Positions 7,972-17,100 of a DNA stretch of 19,437 bases are shown here, in pieces. The stretch is taken from NCBI GenBank assembly GCA_964528755.1, contig CAZGWN010000075.1:1-19437 (forward strand). The letters run 5' to 3'. A model generated the notes under the pieces. That model made no database searches. It was not told the DNA's origin and saw only the letters and a list, made by a program, of their open reading frames with translations. Numbering within the stretch: the stretch's first letter is position 1; every line of letters starts with the position of its first letter. The translations under genes and the position numbers were made by a program. This stretch comes from Raineyella sp964528755 (GTDB taxonomy: Bacteria > Actinomycetota > Actinomycetes > Propionibacteriales > Propionibacteriaceae).

Positions 7972-8005
7972 CGGGTGGTCTCTCCGTCGGATGCCGGGCC
8001 ACCCG
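7972..8005 (-). terminator. Possible terminator after the short-chain dehydrogenase gene
   Basis: CGGGTGG at 7972-7978 pairs with CCACCCG at 7999-8005 (7 bp, 20-base loop), 10 bases beyond the dehydrogenase stop. The loop is large and there is no T-run, so support is limited. It would insulate the cysK promoter. Confidence 0.3.
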
Positions 8006-8014
8006 CTGGTCCGA

Positions 8015-8875
8015 TCACTCGCTGAGGTCGAGCATCTCCAGGGTGCGGGTCCACAGGTACAGTTCCAGCGCCGGGTCGTACGCCTGCGGATTGGTCCGCA
8101 CCACCGTGTGTCGGGTGCCGTAAAGCTGCCCGGACCGCCAGTCCCGCCCTGGGGTTCCGGCGAGGAAGTCGGCGAGGAGCCTGCCGCCGGACTCCGGGTC
8201 GGCGAGGACACGTCCGAGGGGGGAGCGGAAGGCCAGGTCGTAGAGCGGGCCCATCTCGCGGCCGAAGTTCGTGGCGACGATGCCGGGGCTGACCGCCACG
8301 GCGGACAGGCCGTCGTCGCGGTACCGGTGGTGCAGTGCGCGGGTGAACAGGATCGTGGCGATCTTCGCATTCCCGTAGGCGCGGAACGGGCCGTACGCGC
8401 GGGCGGAGGAGAAGTGTCGGACACCGGTGAGATCGTCGACGTCGAGGCGGCCGAACATGCGGGCGGCGGCGCTCGCGGTGGTGACGACGGCCCCCCGGCG
8501 GGCCAGCAGCAGGTCCCGCAGCAGCCAGGTGAGCAGGAAGGGGGCGAGATAGTTGACCTGGAAGGTGCGTTCGAAACCGTCCTCGGTGAGCGACGCGCGG
8601 GGGAACTGGGCGCCGGCGTTGTTGCCGAGGACGTCGAGGTCGGGGCAGGTCGCACGGATGTGGCGGGCCAGCCGGCGTACGTCGTCGAGCCGCGTGTAGT
8701 CGGCGACGGCGTACGCCACGCCGAGACGGCCCGCGACGGCCCGGGTTTTCTCCGGGGAGTGGCCGACCACCAGTACCCGGTGCCCGTCCCGGACCAGGTT
8801 CTCCGCGGCGATCGCGCCGATGCCGTCGCTGGCCCCGGTCAGCACCACGGTCCTGGGTGCACCCGCCTCGCCCAT
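8015..8875 (-). CDS. Short-chain dehydrogenase/reductase, retinol-dehydrogenase-like
   Basis: This is an NAD(P)-dependent oxidoreductase of the SDR superfamily, 286 residues. The nucleotide-binding TGASDGIG is at 13-20, NNAG at 85-88, the catalytic serine is probably S135, and the YxxxK pair is Y167/K171 in YGNAK. The NAKIATILF stretch after the active site and an overall length near 290-300 resemble retinol dehydrogenase/WWOX-like SDRs, but the substrate is unknown. I chose the ATG at 8873-8875 because GGAAGGA lies about seven bases upstream and the fold begins directly after it; an in-frame start at 8938 would add 21 residues with no recognisable motif. It lies 102 bases downstream of the methyltransferase on the same strand, with a hairpin between, so it may have its own promoter. 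Confidence 0.85.
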   Translation of the reverse strand: MGEAGAPRTVVLTGASDGIGAIAAENLVRDGHRVLVVGHSPEKTRAVAGRLGVAYAVADYTRLDDVRRLARHIRATCPDLDVLGNNAGAQFPRASLTEDGFERTFQVNYLAPFLLTWLLRDLLLARRGAVVTTASAAARMFGRLDVDDLTGVRHFSSARAYGPFRAYGNAKIATILFTRALHHRYRDDGLSAVAVSPGIVATNFGREMGPLYDLAFRSPLGRVLADPESGGRLLADFLAGTPGRDWRSGQLYGTRHTVVRTNPQAYDPALELYLWTRTLEMLDLSE

Positions 8876-8916
8876 GGCTTCGTCCTTCCACCTGCCGTTG
8901 TCACCTCGCACGGAGG

Positions 8917-8941
8917 TCCCGCACCAGGGATCCCGCACCAG
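8917..8941. repeat. 11-base direct repeat upstream of the dehydrogenase gene
   Basis: TCCCGCACCAG occurs at 8917-8927 and 8931-8941, a 14-base period, 42-66 bases upstream of the dehydrogenase ATG. It could be a regulator site or a chance duplication. Confidence 0.4.
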
Positions 8942-8970
8942 ACTGTGCCACGGCCGGCCGATGCGCGCCG

Positions 8971-8990
8971 CCCCGGGTCACGGCCCGGGG
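8971..8990 (-). terminator. Hairpin straddling the methyltransferase stop codon
   Basis: CCCCGGG (8971-8977) pairs perfectly with CCCGGGG (8984-8990) around a six-base loop containing the stop codon. No T-run follows on the - strand, so it may be a weak terminator or an mRNA 3'-end stabiliser. Confidence 0.4.
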
Positions 8991-10231
8991 ACGCGGTCCA
9001 CCACCAGGACCCGGGCACCGGACGGGGTGGGGGTGAGGACGAGCGTCGCCCGGCCGGGGCCCGCGGGCCGTAGCCGCTGTCGCAGCCGGGCCGGGTCGTC
9101 GGTGACGCCGCGCTTCTTGATCTCCAACGTGCCGATCCGATGGTCGCGGACCCAGGCGCGCAGGACCTTCTCCTTGTGCGGCAGGATCTCCAGCACCCGG
9201 AAGACCGTGGCGAAGGGGGTCCGCTGCTCATCGCCCCCGCCGACGAGGTAGGCGATGTCGCGGTGCACCCGACCCACGCTCCCCTCATCCCCGCCCAGCC
9301 GCCCGGCCAGCGCGTCGACCGCCCCGGCGCGGATCACCGCGGGATCGGGCTCGTAGAGGAGGTCCCCCACCGACACCGGACGGACCCCGGCGGCACCGAC
9401 GGGTGGGGCATCCGCCGCCCCGGGCGGCAGCGCCAGTCGATCACCGCCGGACGGGCGGCCGGCACCCACCAGGGTGGCGCTCCGCAGGCCCGGGGTGCAC
9501 CCGGGCCCGGCCCACAGGGCCAGCTCCACCAGGTCGCCGTCGTCGCTCACCCATTCGGCCTCCGTCCAGGCCGGGATGAGCCGGTACGGCAGCCCCGGGC
9601 CGGCCTTGACGCAGCCCAGTGCACCCCCGTCGGCAGCCCGACGCAGCCAGTCGAGTACGTCCGGCCACGGCGGCGACACATCGGCGGCGTCCCAACTGCG
9701 TCCGCGCGCGGTGCGCCGGGCCGGGTCGACGAAGACGCCGGTGCCCTCGGTGAGCACGGTATCCACCACGTCCCCGGCGTCGGCGCCGATCACCTCGGCA
9801 CCGACCGACGCCAGGTTGGCGCGGGCGACCGCCGCGGTGTCCGGGTCGACCTCCACGGCGATGACCGACATGCCCGCCGCCACCAGGGCGAGCGCGTCCG
9901 TACCGATCCCGCAGCCCAGGTCCGCGACCCTCGCCCCCGGTGGCATCGCCGCCGCGTAACGCTCCGCGCGCTGGGCCGCCACGCGCGGGCGGGTGGCCTG
10001 CTCGAGGCCCGCGCGGGTGAACCAGAGGGTTGCCGCCGACGGCCCGAACTTCGTCCGGGCGCGTCGGCGCAGCGCCGTCTGATCCAGGGCCGCCGCGGCC
10101 AGCTCCGCCCCGAAACGGCGGCGCAGCGCGGAGCCCGCGGCCGGCGACTCGGTGTCCGCCAGCCCCGCGGCCGCGGCCAGGGCCTCCTCCCCCACGGGGG
10201 TACGGAGCAGATCGACCGGTGTCATGCCCAC
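8978..10231 (-). CDS. SAM-dependent methyltransferase with THUMP-like domain
   Basis: This is a class I SAM-dependent methyltransferase of 417 residues. The SAM-binding glycine loop DLGCGIGTD is at 104-112, followed by an acidic strand end at about 127-130 (VEVDP). A DPARR segment follows GVFVDP in the catalytic half. The C-terminal part (about 320-395, with FRVLEILPHKEKVLRAWV and GTLEIKKRG) matches the THUMP-like domain found in actinobacterial proteins of this type; THUMP domains bind RNA, so an RNA substrate is plausible but unproven. The start is the GTG at 10229-10231: GGAGG at 10238-10242 is six bases from it and 12 from the alternative ATG at 10225. It is divergent from the P-type ATPase gene. 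Confidence 0.85.
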   Translation of the reverse strand: MGMTPVDLLRTPVGEEALAAAAGLADTESPAAGSALRRRFGAELAAAALDQTALRRRARTKFGPSAATLWFTRAGLEQATRPRVAAQRAERYAAAMPPGARVADLGCGIGTDALALVAAGMSVIAVEVDPDTAAVARANLASVGAEVIGADAGDVVDTVLTEGTGVFVDPARRTARGRSWDAADVSPPWPDVLDWLRRAADGGALGCVKAGPGLPYRLIPAWTEAEWVSDDGDLVELALWAGPGCTPGLRSATLVGAGRPSGGDRLALPPGAADAPPVGAAGVRPVSVGDLLYEPDPAVIRAGAVDALAGRLGGDEGSVGRVHRDIAYLVGGGDEQRTPFATVFRVLEILPHKEKVLRAWVRDHRIGTLEIKKRGVTDDPARLRQRLRPAGPGRATLVLTPTPSGARVLVVDRVPGP

Positions 10232-10237
10232 CAGTTT

Positions 10238-10242
10238 CCTCC
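10238..10242 (-). promoter_or_regulatory. Ribosome binding site deciding the methyltransferase GTG start
   Basis: On the - strand GGAGG is followed by six bases and GTG. The next in-frame ATG, two codons on, is 12 bases away, too far for normal spacing. Confidence 0.6.
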
Positions 10243-10256
10243 ACCACGCCGTTTCC

Positions 10257-10262
10257 TAGACT
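10257..10262 (+). promoter_or_regulatory. -10 element for a leaderless cation-ATPase transcript
   Basis: TAGACT is followed by six bases and the GTG start at 10269. No Shine-Dalgarno sequence precedes that GTG. The pattern TAnnnT-N6-GTG is typical of leaderless actinobacterial genes. Confidence 0.5.
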
Positions 10263-10268
10263 GGACCT

Positions 10269-13175
10269 GTGGCTGCCGACCGTGACGTCCTTGCCCACGA
10301 CCATCTGCCCGCCGATCTCGGCGATCCCTCCGTCCGCGACGCGGATGCGCTGGCGTCCGCCCTGGGCGTCGACCCGGCGGCGGGCCTGAGCACCGGGGAC
10401 GCCGCCGATCGCCTGGCCGCCGAGGGCCCCAACGAACTCGCCGGCACTCCCCCGGTCCCTGCGTGGCGTCGGTTCCTGCGGCAGTTCGCCGATCCGCTGA
10501 TCTACCTCCTCTTCGCCGCCATCGCCATCTCGCTGGCCGCCTGGATCCTCGAGGGCGGCCGGGGCCTACCGGTGGATGCGATCGTCGTCGCCGTGATCGT
10601 CGTGCTCAACGCCGTCATCGGGTATGTCCAGGAGGCCCGCGCCGACGACGCGGTGGCGGCCCTGCGACGCCTCAGCCGGCCGCATTCGACTGTGCTCCGC
10701 GACGGGCGCCTGGTCAGCGTCGCGACCCGGGAACTGGTCCGCGGCGACATCCTCGTGCTGGCCGAGGGCGACCAGGTCGGGGCGGACGCCAGGCTGCTGT
10801 CCGCCGAGGGACTGCTGGTCCAGGAGTCCTCCCTCACCGGCGAGTCGGAGGCCCGGCTGAAGACCGCGGACACCCTGCCCGAACGCGTCGCGCTGGCGGA
10901 CCGGACCGACATGGTCCACAAGGGTACGGCCGTCGTCCAGGGGGTCGGGCGGGCCGTCGTCACCGCCACGGGGATGGACACCGAGATGGGTTCCATCGCG
11001 ACGATGCTGGCCGAGACCACCGCCGAACAGACCCCGATGGCCCGCGACATCGCCGCGATCTCGCGCAACCTCGGCCTCCTCGTGGTGGTCATCGCGATCG
11101 TGGTGATGGCCGTCACCGTGGCGGTCAACCGGGTCTACACCGCCGACGGCCTGGTCGACGTCCTGCTGATGGGGGTCTCGCTGGCGGTGGCGGCGGTCCC
11201 GGAGGGTCTGCCGGCGATCCTGTCGGTCGTGCTGGCGCTGGGCGTCCAGCGCCTGGCCCGGCTGCGGGCCATCGTCAAGAGCCTGCCGGCCGTGGAGACG
11301 CTGGGATCCGCGTCGGTGATCTGCTCGGACAAGACGGGCACCCTCACCCGCAACGAGATGTTCATCCAGCGCGCGGTCACCGCGTCGGGCGAGGTGGCGC
11401 TCACCGGGTCGGGCTACCGGCCGGACGGCGACGTACGGATCGAACGGCTGACCCCCACGGCGTTCTCCGGGGAGGACGGGACCTCCCCGGGCGGACCCCA
11501 GGACGGCGACGATCCCGATCTCCTCGCCGAGGTCCGGGCCCTGCTCACCGGTGGCTACCTCGCCAACAACGCCCAGCTCGACCGGTCGGCGGACGACTCG
11601 TGGTCGGTGCAGGGTGACCCCACCGAGGCCGCCTTCGTCGTCGCCGCCCACAAACTGTCCGGGGTGACCGACCGGGCGGCCTCCTACCAGCGGGTCCGGG
11701 AGGTGCCCTTCACCTCGGAACGCAAGATGATGTCCACCCTGCAGCGTCCTCCGGAGCCGGTGGAGGGCCGGCCTGCCTCCTCGCACCGGCTGATGACCAA
11801 GGGGGCGCCCGACGTCCTGCTGACCCACTGCGACACGCTGCTCGTCGGATCCGGCACCCGACCCCTCACCGACCGCGACCGCCGGCGGGTGTCCGACCTG
11901 GTCGACCGGATGTCCGACCACGCGTACCGGACGCTGGCCGTGGCCTACCGGGACGTCGACGACCCCGACGACCTGGCCGAGGAGGGGCTCACCCTGGTCG
12001 GGGTGGTCGGGATCATCGATCCGGCCCGCCCGGAGGCCCGTACGGCAGTGGCCGAGGCCCATCGTGCCGGGATCCGGGTGGTGATGATCACTGGCGACCA
12101 TGCCCGGACGGCGGCCAGGATCGGGGCGGACCTCGGCATCGTGCCGGACGGTGCACGGGTCCTCACCGGCCCCGATCTCGACCGCCTCTCGCCGGCCGAG
12201 TTCCGTGCCGCGATCCGCGAGGTGTCCCTGTACGCCCGGGTGGCGCCGGCGCACAAGCTGCGAATCGTCGACGCGCTCCAGGACGAGGGACAGGTCGTCG
12301 CCATGACCGGCGACGGTGTCAATGACGCCCCCTCGCTGAAGCGGGCCGACATCGGGATCGCGATGGGGGTCACCGGCACCGAGGTGTCGAAGGAGGCGGC
12401 CCGGATGATCCTCGCCGACGACAACTTCGCCACCATCGTGACCGCGGTCCGGCAGGGGCGGGTGATCTTCGCGAACATCCGCAAGTTCTTGCGCTACCTG
12501 TTGTCGTCCAACATCGGCGAGGTGGTCACCGTCTTCCTGGGAGTGCTGCTGGCCGGGTTCATCGGTCTGCACGGCACCGCCGGGTCAGGCCTGGCGGTGC
12601 CGCTGCTGGCCACCCAGATCCTGTGGATCAACCTCATCACCGACTCCGGACCGGCGCTGGCGATGGGCGTCGACCCGGAGATCGACGATGTGATGGCGGC
12701 CGGTCCGCGCCGGCGCGACGACCGGCTGCTGGACGCCGGCACCTGGGCCGGGATCGGTTTCATCGGTGTGGTGATGGGGCTGGTCACCCTGCTGACCATC
12801 GATCTCTTCCTGCCCGGTGGCCTGCTCGACGGTCACGCCGACTACGCCAGGGCGCAGACCGCCGGTTTCACCACACTCGTGCTGGCCCAGCTGTTCAATG
12901 CCCTGAACGCCCGCTCGCCGTCGTCCTCGGTGTTCCGCTTCACCGGCGTGCCGGGAGCCGGCGGGCACAACCCGTGGTTGTGGGGCGCCTTGGGGCTGGC
13001 CGTCGTGTTGCAGTTGCTGGTCGTGCACGTGCCGGTGCTGCAGACCGCCTTCGGCACCACCGGCCTGAGGCCGATCGACTGGCTGATCTGCCTCGCGATG
13101 GCCTCGGTGGTGCTGTGGACCGACGAGGTGCGCAAGCTGGCCGGCCGGTTCGCCGCCGCCCGCCGGCGCCCTTAG
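10269..13175 (+). CDS. P2A-type cation-transporting ATPase, probably calcium
   Basis: This is an ATP-driven membrane cation pump of 968 residues. In order: N-terminal cation-ATPase domain (about 20-90), first membrane pair (about 75-125), actuator TGES at 190-193, M4 PEGLP at 311-315, phosphorylated D354 in DKTGTLT, nucleotide-binding domain (about 380-580, KGAPD), the TGD hinge motif, TGDGVND at 680-686, then six C-terminal membrane segments. Ion-site residues known from SERCA are present: E312 in M4, N748 and E751 in M5 (SSNIGEVV), N788, T791 and D792 in M6 (NLITD). The M8 acidic residue of SERCA site I is glutamine here (Q874 in LAQLFNALNARS), as in plasma-membrane-type pumps. This supports Ca2+ transport with perhaps one site; Mn2+ or another cation is not excluded. 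The GTG start fits a leaderless promoter. Confidence 0.93.
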   Translation: MAADRDVLAHDHLPADLGDPSVRDADALASALGVDPAAGLSTGDAADRLAAEGPNELAGTPPVPAWRRFLRQFADPLIYLLFAAIAISLAAWILEGGRGLPVDAIVVAVIVVLNAVIGYVQEARADDAVAALRRLSRPHSTVLRDGRLVSVATRELVRGDILVLAEGDQVGADARLLSAEGLLVQESSLTGESEARLKTADTLPERVALADRTDMVHKGTAVVQGVGRAVVTATGMDTEMGSIATMLAETTAEQTPMARDIAAISRNLGLLVVVIAIVVMAVTVAVNRVYTADGLVDVLLMGVSLAVAAVPEGLPAILSVVLALGVQRLARLRAIVKSLPAVETLGSASVICSDKTGTLTRNEMFIQRAVTASGEVALTGSGYRPDGDVRIERLTPTAFSGEDGTSPGGPQDGDDPDLLAEVRALLTGGYLANNAQLDRSADDSWSVQGDPTEAAFVVAAHKLSGVTDRAASYQRVREVPFTSERKMMSTLQRPPEPVEGRPASSHRLMTKGAPDVLLTHCDTLLVGSGTRPLTDRDRRRVSDLVDRMSDHAYRTLAVAYRDVDDPDDLAEEGLTLVGVVGIIDPARPEARTAVAEAHRAGIRVVMITGDHARTAARIGADLGIVPDGARVLTGPDLDRLSPAEFRAAIREVSLYARVAPAHKLRIVDALQDEGQVVAMTGDGVNDAPSLKRADIGIAMGVTGTEVSKEAARMILADDNFATIVTAVRQGRVIFANIRKFLRYLLSSNIGEVVTVFLGVLLAGFIGLHGTAGSGLAVPLLATQILWINLITDSGPALAMGVDPEIDDVMAAGPRRRDDRLLDAGTWAGIGFIGVVMGLVTLLTIDLFLPGGLLDGHADYARAQTAGFTTLVLAQLFNALNARSPSSSVFRFTGVPGAGGHNPWLWGALGLAVVLQLLVVHVPVLQTAFGTTGLRPIDWLICLAMASVVLWTDEVRKLAGRFAAARRRP

Positions 13176-13270
13176 CCGCCTCCCGGCCGGCCACCGATCC
13201 CTGTCCGACTACGTCCTGAACTGTTCATCCGGACGCCCGTCGGGGTTCACCTGGGCTCTCAGCGGGCTTT

Positions 13271-13287
13271 CCCTGTGGTCGACAGGG
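13271..13287. promoter_or_regulatory. Short perfect inverted repeat in the 168-base gap after the ATPase gene
   Basis: CCCTGT and ACAGGG flank the loop GGTCG. A further GGGCC/GGCCC hairpin lies near 13302-13317. Neither is followed by a T-run. They may be a weak terminator of the ATPase gene or an operator for the next gene; nothing else recognisable lies between 13176 and 13343. Confidence 0.25.
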
Positions 13288-13343
13288 TGGGGCCGTTCGG
13301 GGCCCTCGGCGGCCCGCCCTCGTACGTCCAAGGTGGTTCATCG

Positions 13344-14054
13344 GTGGGATCTGTCCTGCGCGGCCTGTGTTTGGCGGTCGCCCTGTGCCTGGTCGGCACC
13401 CTCGCCTCCGCCGCGGCGCTGCCCTCGACCCCAGCGGCCGCCCACCCCTTCGGGGATCCCCAGGCGCTCGAGCTGTCGCTGGACCAGGACGGCCGGACGA
13501 TCCGGGCGCACTGGAAGGTCGGGATGACCGACGACCTCACCTGGCTGGCGCTGGGCCTGGAGCTGCTGCCCGAGGACCGGATCATGCTCGACGGAGCGGT
13601 CACCTACGAGGCCCACGACGCCGAAGTGCTGTCGGAGAACACGGCCTTCGAGGACTACGTCATCAGACACATCGGGGTCCGTACGGCCGAGGGTGCCTGC
13701 GAAGGCCGGGTGACCGACTCCCACGATGTCGCCGCCGAGGGTGCCACCGCCGAGTTCCGCTGCCCGGGACCGGTCGGTGCGGCGACCATCGACGTCATCA
13801 TGCTCAACGACCTCAGCCCCGACTACACCACCCTCGCCACCGGACCGAACGGTCAGCGGTTCGCCTACAACGGCGCCAACCCGCGGGCGGAGTGGACCTT
13901 CACCGCTGCCACCTCCGCGGCGAACGCGGCCGCCGTCGCCTCACTGCGCCAGATCGCCCTCATCCTCGGCTGCGCCGCGGTGACCGCGGCCGTGGTCGCC
14001 GTCGTGGTCGTACGCCGCCGGCGCTCGGTGCGCGCCGCCCGCCAGCGGGCGTGA
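13344..14054 (+). CDS. Secreted membrane-anchored protein of unknown function, HPFG N-terminus
   Basis: The protein has 236 residues from the GTG at 13344. A signal peptide (hydrophobic 8-26) probably ends at AAA before H34, giving a mature protein that begins HPFGDPQ. An outside domain of about 165 residues holds two cysteines (C119 and C140, possibly a disulfide) and a conserved-looking WKVGMTDDLTWL stretch. One membrane helix (about 203-224) and an Arg-rich cytoplasmic tail finish it. I chose this start because AAGGTGG lies seven bases upstream and it puts the signal peptide at the N-terminus; GTG 13275 would add 23 residues. Similar HP-x-G secreted proteins occur beside nickel/cobalt-type transporters, so a metal-related role is conceivable, and the neighbour is a cation pump, but I do not recognise a characterised family. 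A strong hairpin follows it. Confidence 0.7.
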   Translation: MGSVLRGLCLAVALCLVGTLASAAALPSTPAAAHPFGDPQALELSLDQDGRTIRAHWKVGMTDDLTWLALGLELLPEDRIMLDGAVTYEAHDAEVLSENTAFEDYVIRHIGVRTAEGACEGRVTDSHDVAAEGATAEFRCPGPVGAATIDVIMLNDLSPDYTTLATGPNGQRFAYNGANPRAEWTFTAATSAANAAAVASLRQIALILGCAAVTAAVVAVVVVRRRRSVRAARQRA

Positions 14055-14079
14055 CCGACGGTGGCCCGGACCTGAACGT

Positions 14080-14113
14080 ACGGCCGGAGAGGGCATCGTC
14101 CCTCCCCGGCCGT
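14080..14113 (+). terminator. Strong hairpin after the HPFG membrane protein gene
   Basis: A 14-base stem with one A-C mismatch (left arm ACGGCCGGAGAGGG, right arm CCCTCCCCGGCCGT) closes a six-base CATCGT loop, 25 bases after the stop codon. The following bases (TCTGTCC) are only mildly pyrimidine-rich. Confidence 0.6.
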
Positions 14114-14150
14114 TCTGTCCCCGGATCCTCCGAGGATGCGCACCGCCCCG

Positions 14151-14173
14151 ACCGGCCATCCCCCCGGGCCGGT
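14151..14173 (+). promoter_or_regulatory. Hairpin just upstream of the surface phosphoesterase ribosome site
   Basis: ACCGGCC (14151-14157) pairs with GGCCGGT (14167-14173) around a C-rich nine-base loop, eight bases before AGGAG at 14181-14185. It could stabilise the 5' leader or affect ribosome access. Confidence 0.4.
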
Positions 14174-14190
14174 TCGACAAAGGAGATGAA

Positions 14191-17100
14191 GTGAGGAAAC
14201 GACGACCCACTCGGGGTCTGGCACGCCTGGTGGCGGCCACCCTCGGACTGGCGTTGACGGGCACCATGGTGCTCGGCACACCGGGCCAGGCCGCACCGAC
14301 GACCGACCCATCGCCCACCACGAAGGCCGCACCCGCGGCGGACACCCAGGCCACGGCGGATGTTCCGGCGGCCGACATCCTCGACGTCGACTTCGCCGGC
14401 GGCCGGGCCACCGACCACGCCGGCGACGTCCCCGCCAGGACGTGGGGCGCGCCGACGTACGCCACCGACACCGATGTGAAGGAGTCGGGCGCCGACATCC
14501 TGCGCACCGACGGCACCGACGATGCGGTGTCCTTCGAGATCGACCCGTGGAGCAAGCTCGGCTCCGGCTTCACCATCGAGTGCGTGTTCCGGGTGGACGC
14601 GGCCGTGCCGGTGTCCGGCGAGAAGGACCTCTGCTCCAACAAGGAGGCCGGCGGCTACTCGATCTACATCAACGGGGGCAACCTCGGCACGATGGCGCAG
14701 ATCGGCGGCAGCTACAAGAGTGTCCTCACCCCCGTCGACGGCGACCGCTGGTACCACGCGCTGTCCGTCTGGGACGGCTCGACGCTGAGTCTCTACCTCA
14801 ACGGCGCCCTGGCCGGCAGCACCGCCGCCACCGGGGCGCTGCGGGCCCCGGCCACCAGCTCGCGCCGGTTCGTCATCGGCGCCGACTCGGCCCCGAGCGG
14901 GATCGGCCAGGTCGGGCCCGCCGCCGGCTACGCCGCCTCGCGGATCTGGTCGCAGGCCCTGACCGCCGATCAGGCCGCAGCCACGGCGGCTGCCTGGAAC
15001 ACCGTGCCGCCGACCCCGACGGCCGACGTCCTCGACGTCGATTTCGCCGACGGGACCGCCGCCGACCACGCCCAGAGCCTCGCCGTGACCACCCATGGTG
15101 AGCCGGTGATCTCCGACGATCCGGCGCTGGAGGCCAAGGTCGCCACCTTCGACGGGCAGGACGACGCGTACTCCTACGAGTTCGGCGACCAGTGGTCGAA
15201 GATCTCCTCGGCGGTCTCCATCGAATGTGTCTTCAAGGCCAACGGCGCGCTGCCGAACAGCACGGAACAGGACATCTGCTCCGACAAGGAGTCCGGTGGC
15301 TACTCGATCGTCATCTACGGCGACCAGCTGACCTTCACCGCCTACATCAACGGCGGCTATCGCAGCGTCGGCACCACGGTGACCCCGGGGCGCTGGTACC
15401 ACACCGTCGGCGTCTACGACGGCTCGTCGGTCAAGCTGTACGTCGACGGGAAGCTGGTCAAGGAGCTCGCCGTCACCGGCAAGCTCGGCCTGCCCCGTGG
15501 CAACGCCCTCACGTCCTTCTACCTGGGCGCGGACGCCGTCAACCAGTTCTGGGCACCTGCGACCGTACGCGCCGCCCGCATCTACAGCCGCCCGCTGGAG
15601 GCCACCGAGATCAGCGCCCTGAATGCCGTCGCGCTGGGCAACCGCACGGTCAGCGTGGAGCTCACCTCGACCGTTCCGGCCGAGGACAGCAATCTGACCA
15701 AGGCCACCGCCTTCGAGGTCGAGGTCACCAACGCCGGGCAGGCGACCGGGTGGACGTACACGCTGGACGGGGAGCCGATCCAGCCGGGTCAGTCAATCGG
15801 CGGCGGCCTCAAGGCCGGCAAGCACTCCATCGTGATCGACGCGACGGACGTCTTCGGCGGCCCGCTGCACTGGGAGATCCCCTTCACCTCCGCCAGCATC
15901 CCGACCGGCGGCGGCGTGGACACCGGCCAGGGCAAGGGTCGGGTGACCCTGTCCGCCATCGCCGACGACCCGCAGGGCGGCGACGTCACCACCACCTTCA
16001 AGCAGGCAACCGCCCGCGTCGCCGAGGGCGGCGTGCAGGGTGTGGTCCCGGTGCTGCCCGCCACGCTGGAGTTCACCTACACCGACAGCGCCCAGATCAA
16101 GGGGTCGCAGAAGCCCGACGGGAAGACCTCGACCAGCGCCACCACCGGCCAGATTCCCTTCCAGCGCTACGACATCCGGGTCTCCGGCGCGGTCGAGGGC
16201 CAGAAGGTGGTCTGGAGCGGTGTCACCGATCCGGAACGCGCCGTCGCGTTGTATGCCTGGGACACCGCCGCGAACGGCTGGACCAAGCTCGCCGAATCCC
16301 GCGGACAGGCCGAGGGTGATACCTCGCTGACCGCGCCGGTGGCGGCCGGCCAGGTCGACGACGGGGTCGTGCACGTCCTCGTCACCGGCGTCGACCCCTT
16401 CGCCGACGACCTGTCGCCGCGTGACGAGACGGCCGCCGATGACAAGGATCACTTCGACGACCCGAAGGACTACGACTTCTCGCTCGCGCACTTCACCGAC
16501 ACGCAGTACCTCTCGGAGGGCGCCGTCGGTGGGACGTACGAGGACTTCGACGGCAACGCCGAGCCGACCGACGTGATGACCGCCGAGGAGCGGGCCGTGT
16601 GGGAAAGGTCCTACGAGGCCTCCACCCAGTGGATCGCGGACAACGCCGAGGACCGCAAGATCGCCTGGGCCGGACATACGGGTGACGTGATCGAGAACGA
16701 CATCTCCGATCCGCTGCGTACGGATGCGGGGGGCAACCTGCTGTACCCGGGCCTGGACGAGCAGGTCACCAAGGAGTTCGCCTACTCCTCGCAGGCCCAG
16801 AAGACCCTCGACGAGGCCGGGGTGGTCAACCAGGTCGTCGCCGGCAACCACGACAACCAGAGCGGCAACGAGACCGGCGCGAACTCCCGGTTCAGCACCA
16901 CCTACAGCGCGGACCGCTACTACCAGGCCGAGAAGTCCTGGCCGACGGGCACCTCCTACCACGCCTGGGACGAGGAGACCGACGCAAGCGGCAAGGTCAC
17001 CAAGCCGGGCACCGACAACCAGAACAACTACGAGCTGTTCTCCGCCGGCGGGCTGGACTTCGTCGCCGTCGGCCTGTCCTACGGTGTCACGCAGGAGGAG

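Noticed and set aside
6700..9073. A very long + strand open frame over cysK and the dehydrogenase
   Set aside because: It is antisense to two genes with full catalytic motifs and has the Gly/Asp/Val/Arg bias of a shadow frame.
10566..12572. A 668-codon open frame antisense to the cation ATPase
   Set aside because: Its His/Gly/Asp/Arg-rich low-complexity text is typical of the reverse of a GC-rich gene; no motif is visible and the + strand gene has all P-type ATPase motifs.
13960..15402. A 480-codon open frame antisense to the start of the surface protein, and similar long ones at 15793-17460 and 17551-18921
   Set aside because: These are mirror frames of high-GC codons, with no ribosome site or domain, and they cross the hairpin and gene start of the convincing + strand gene.
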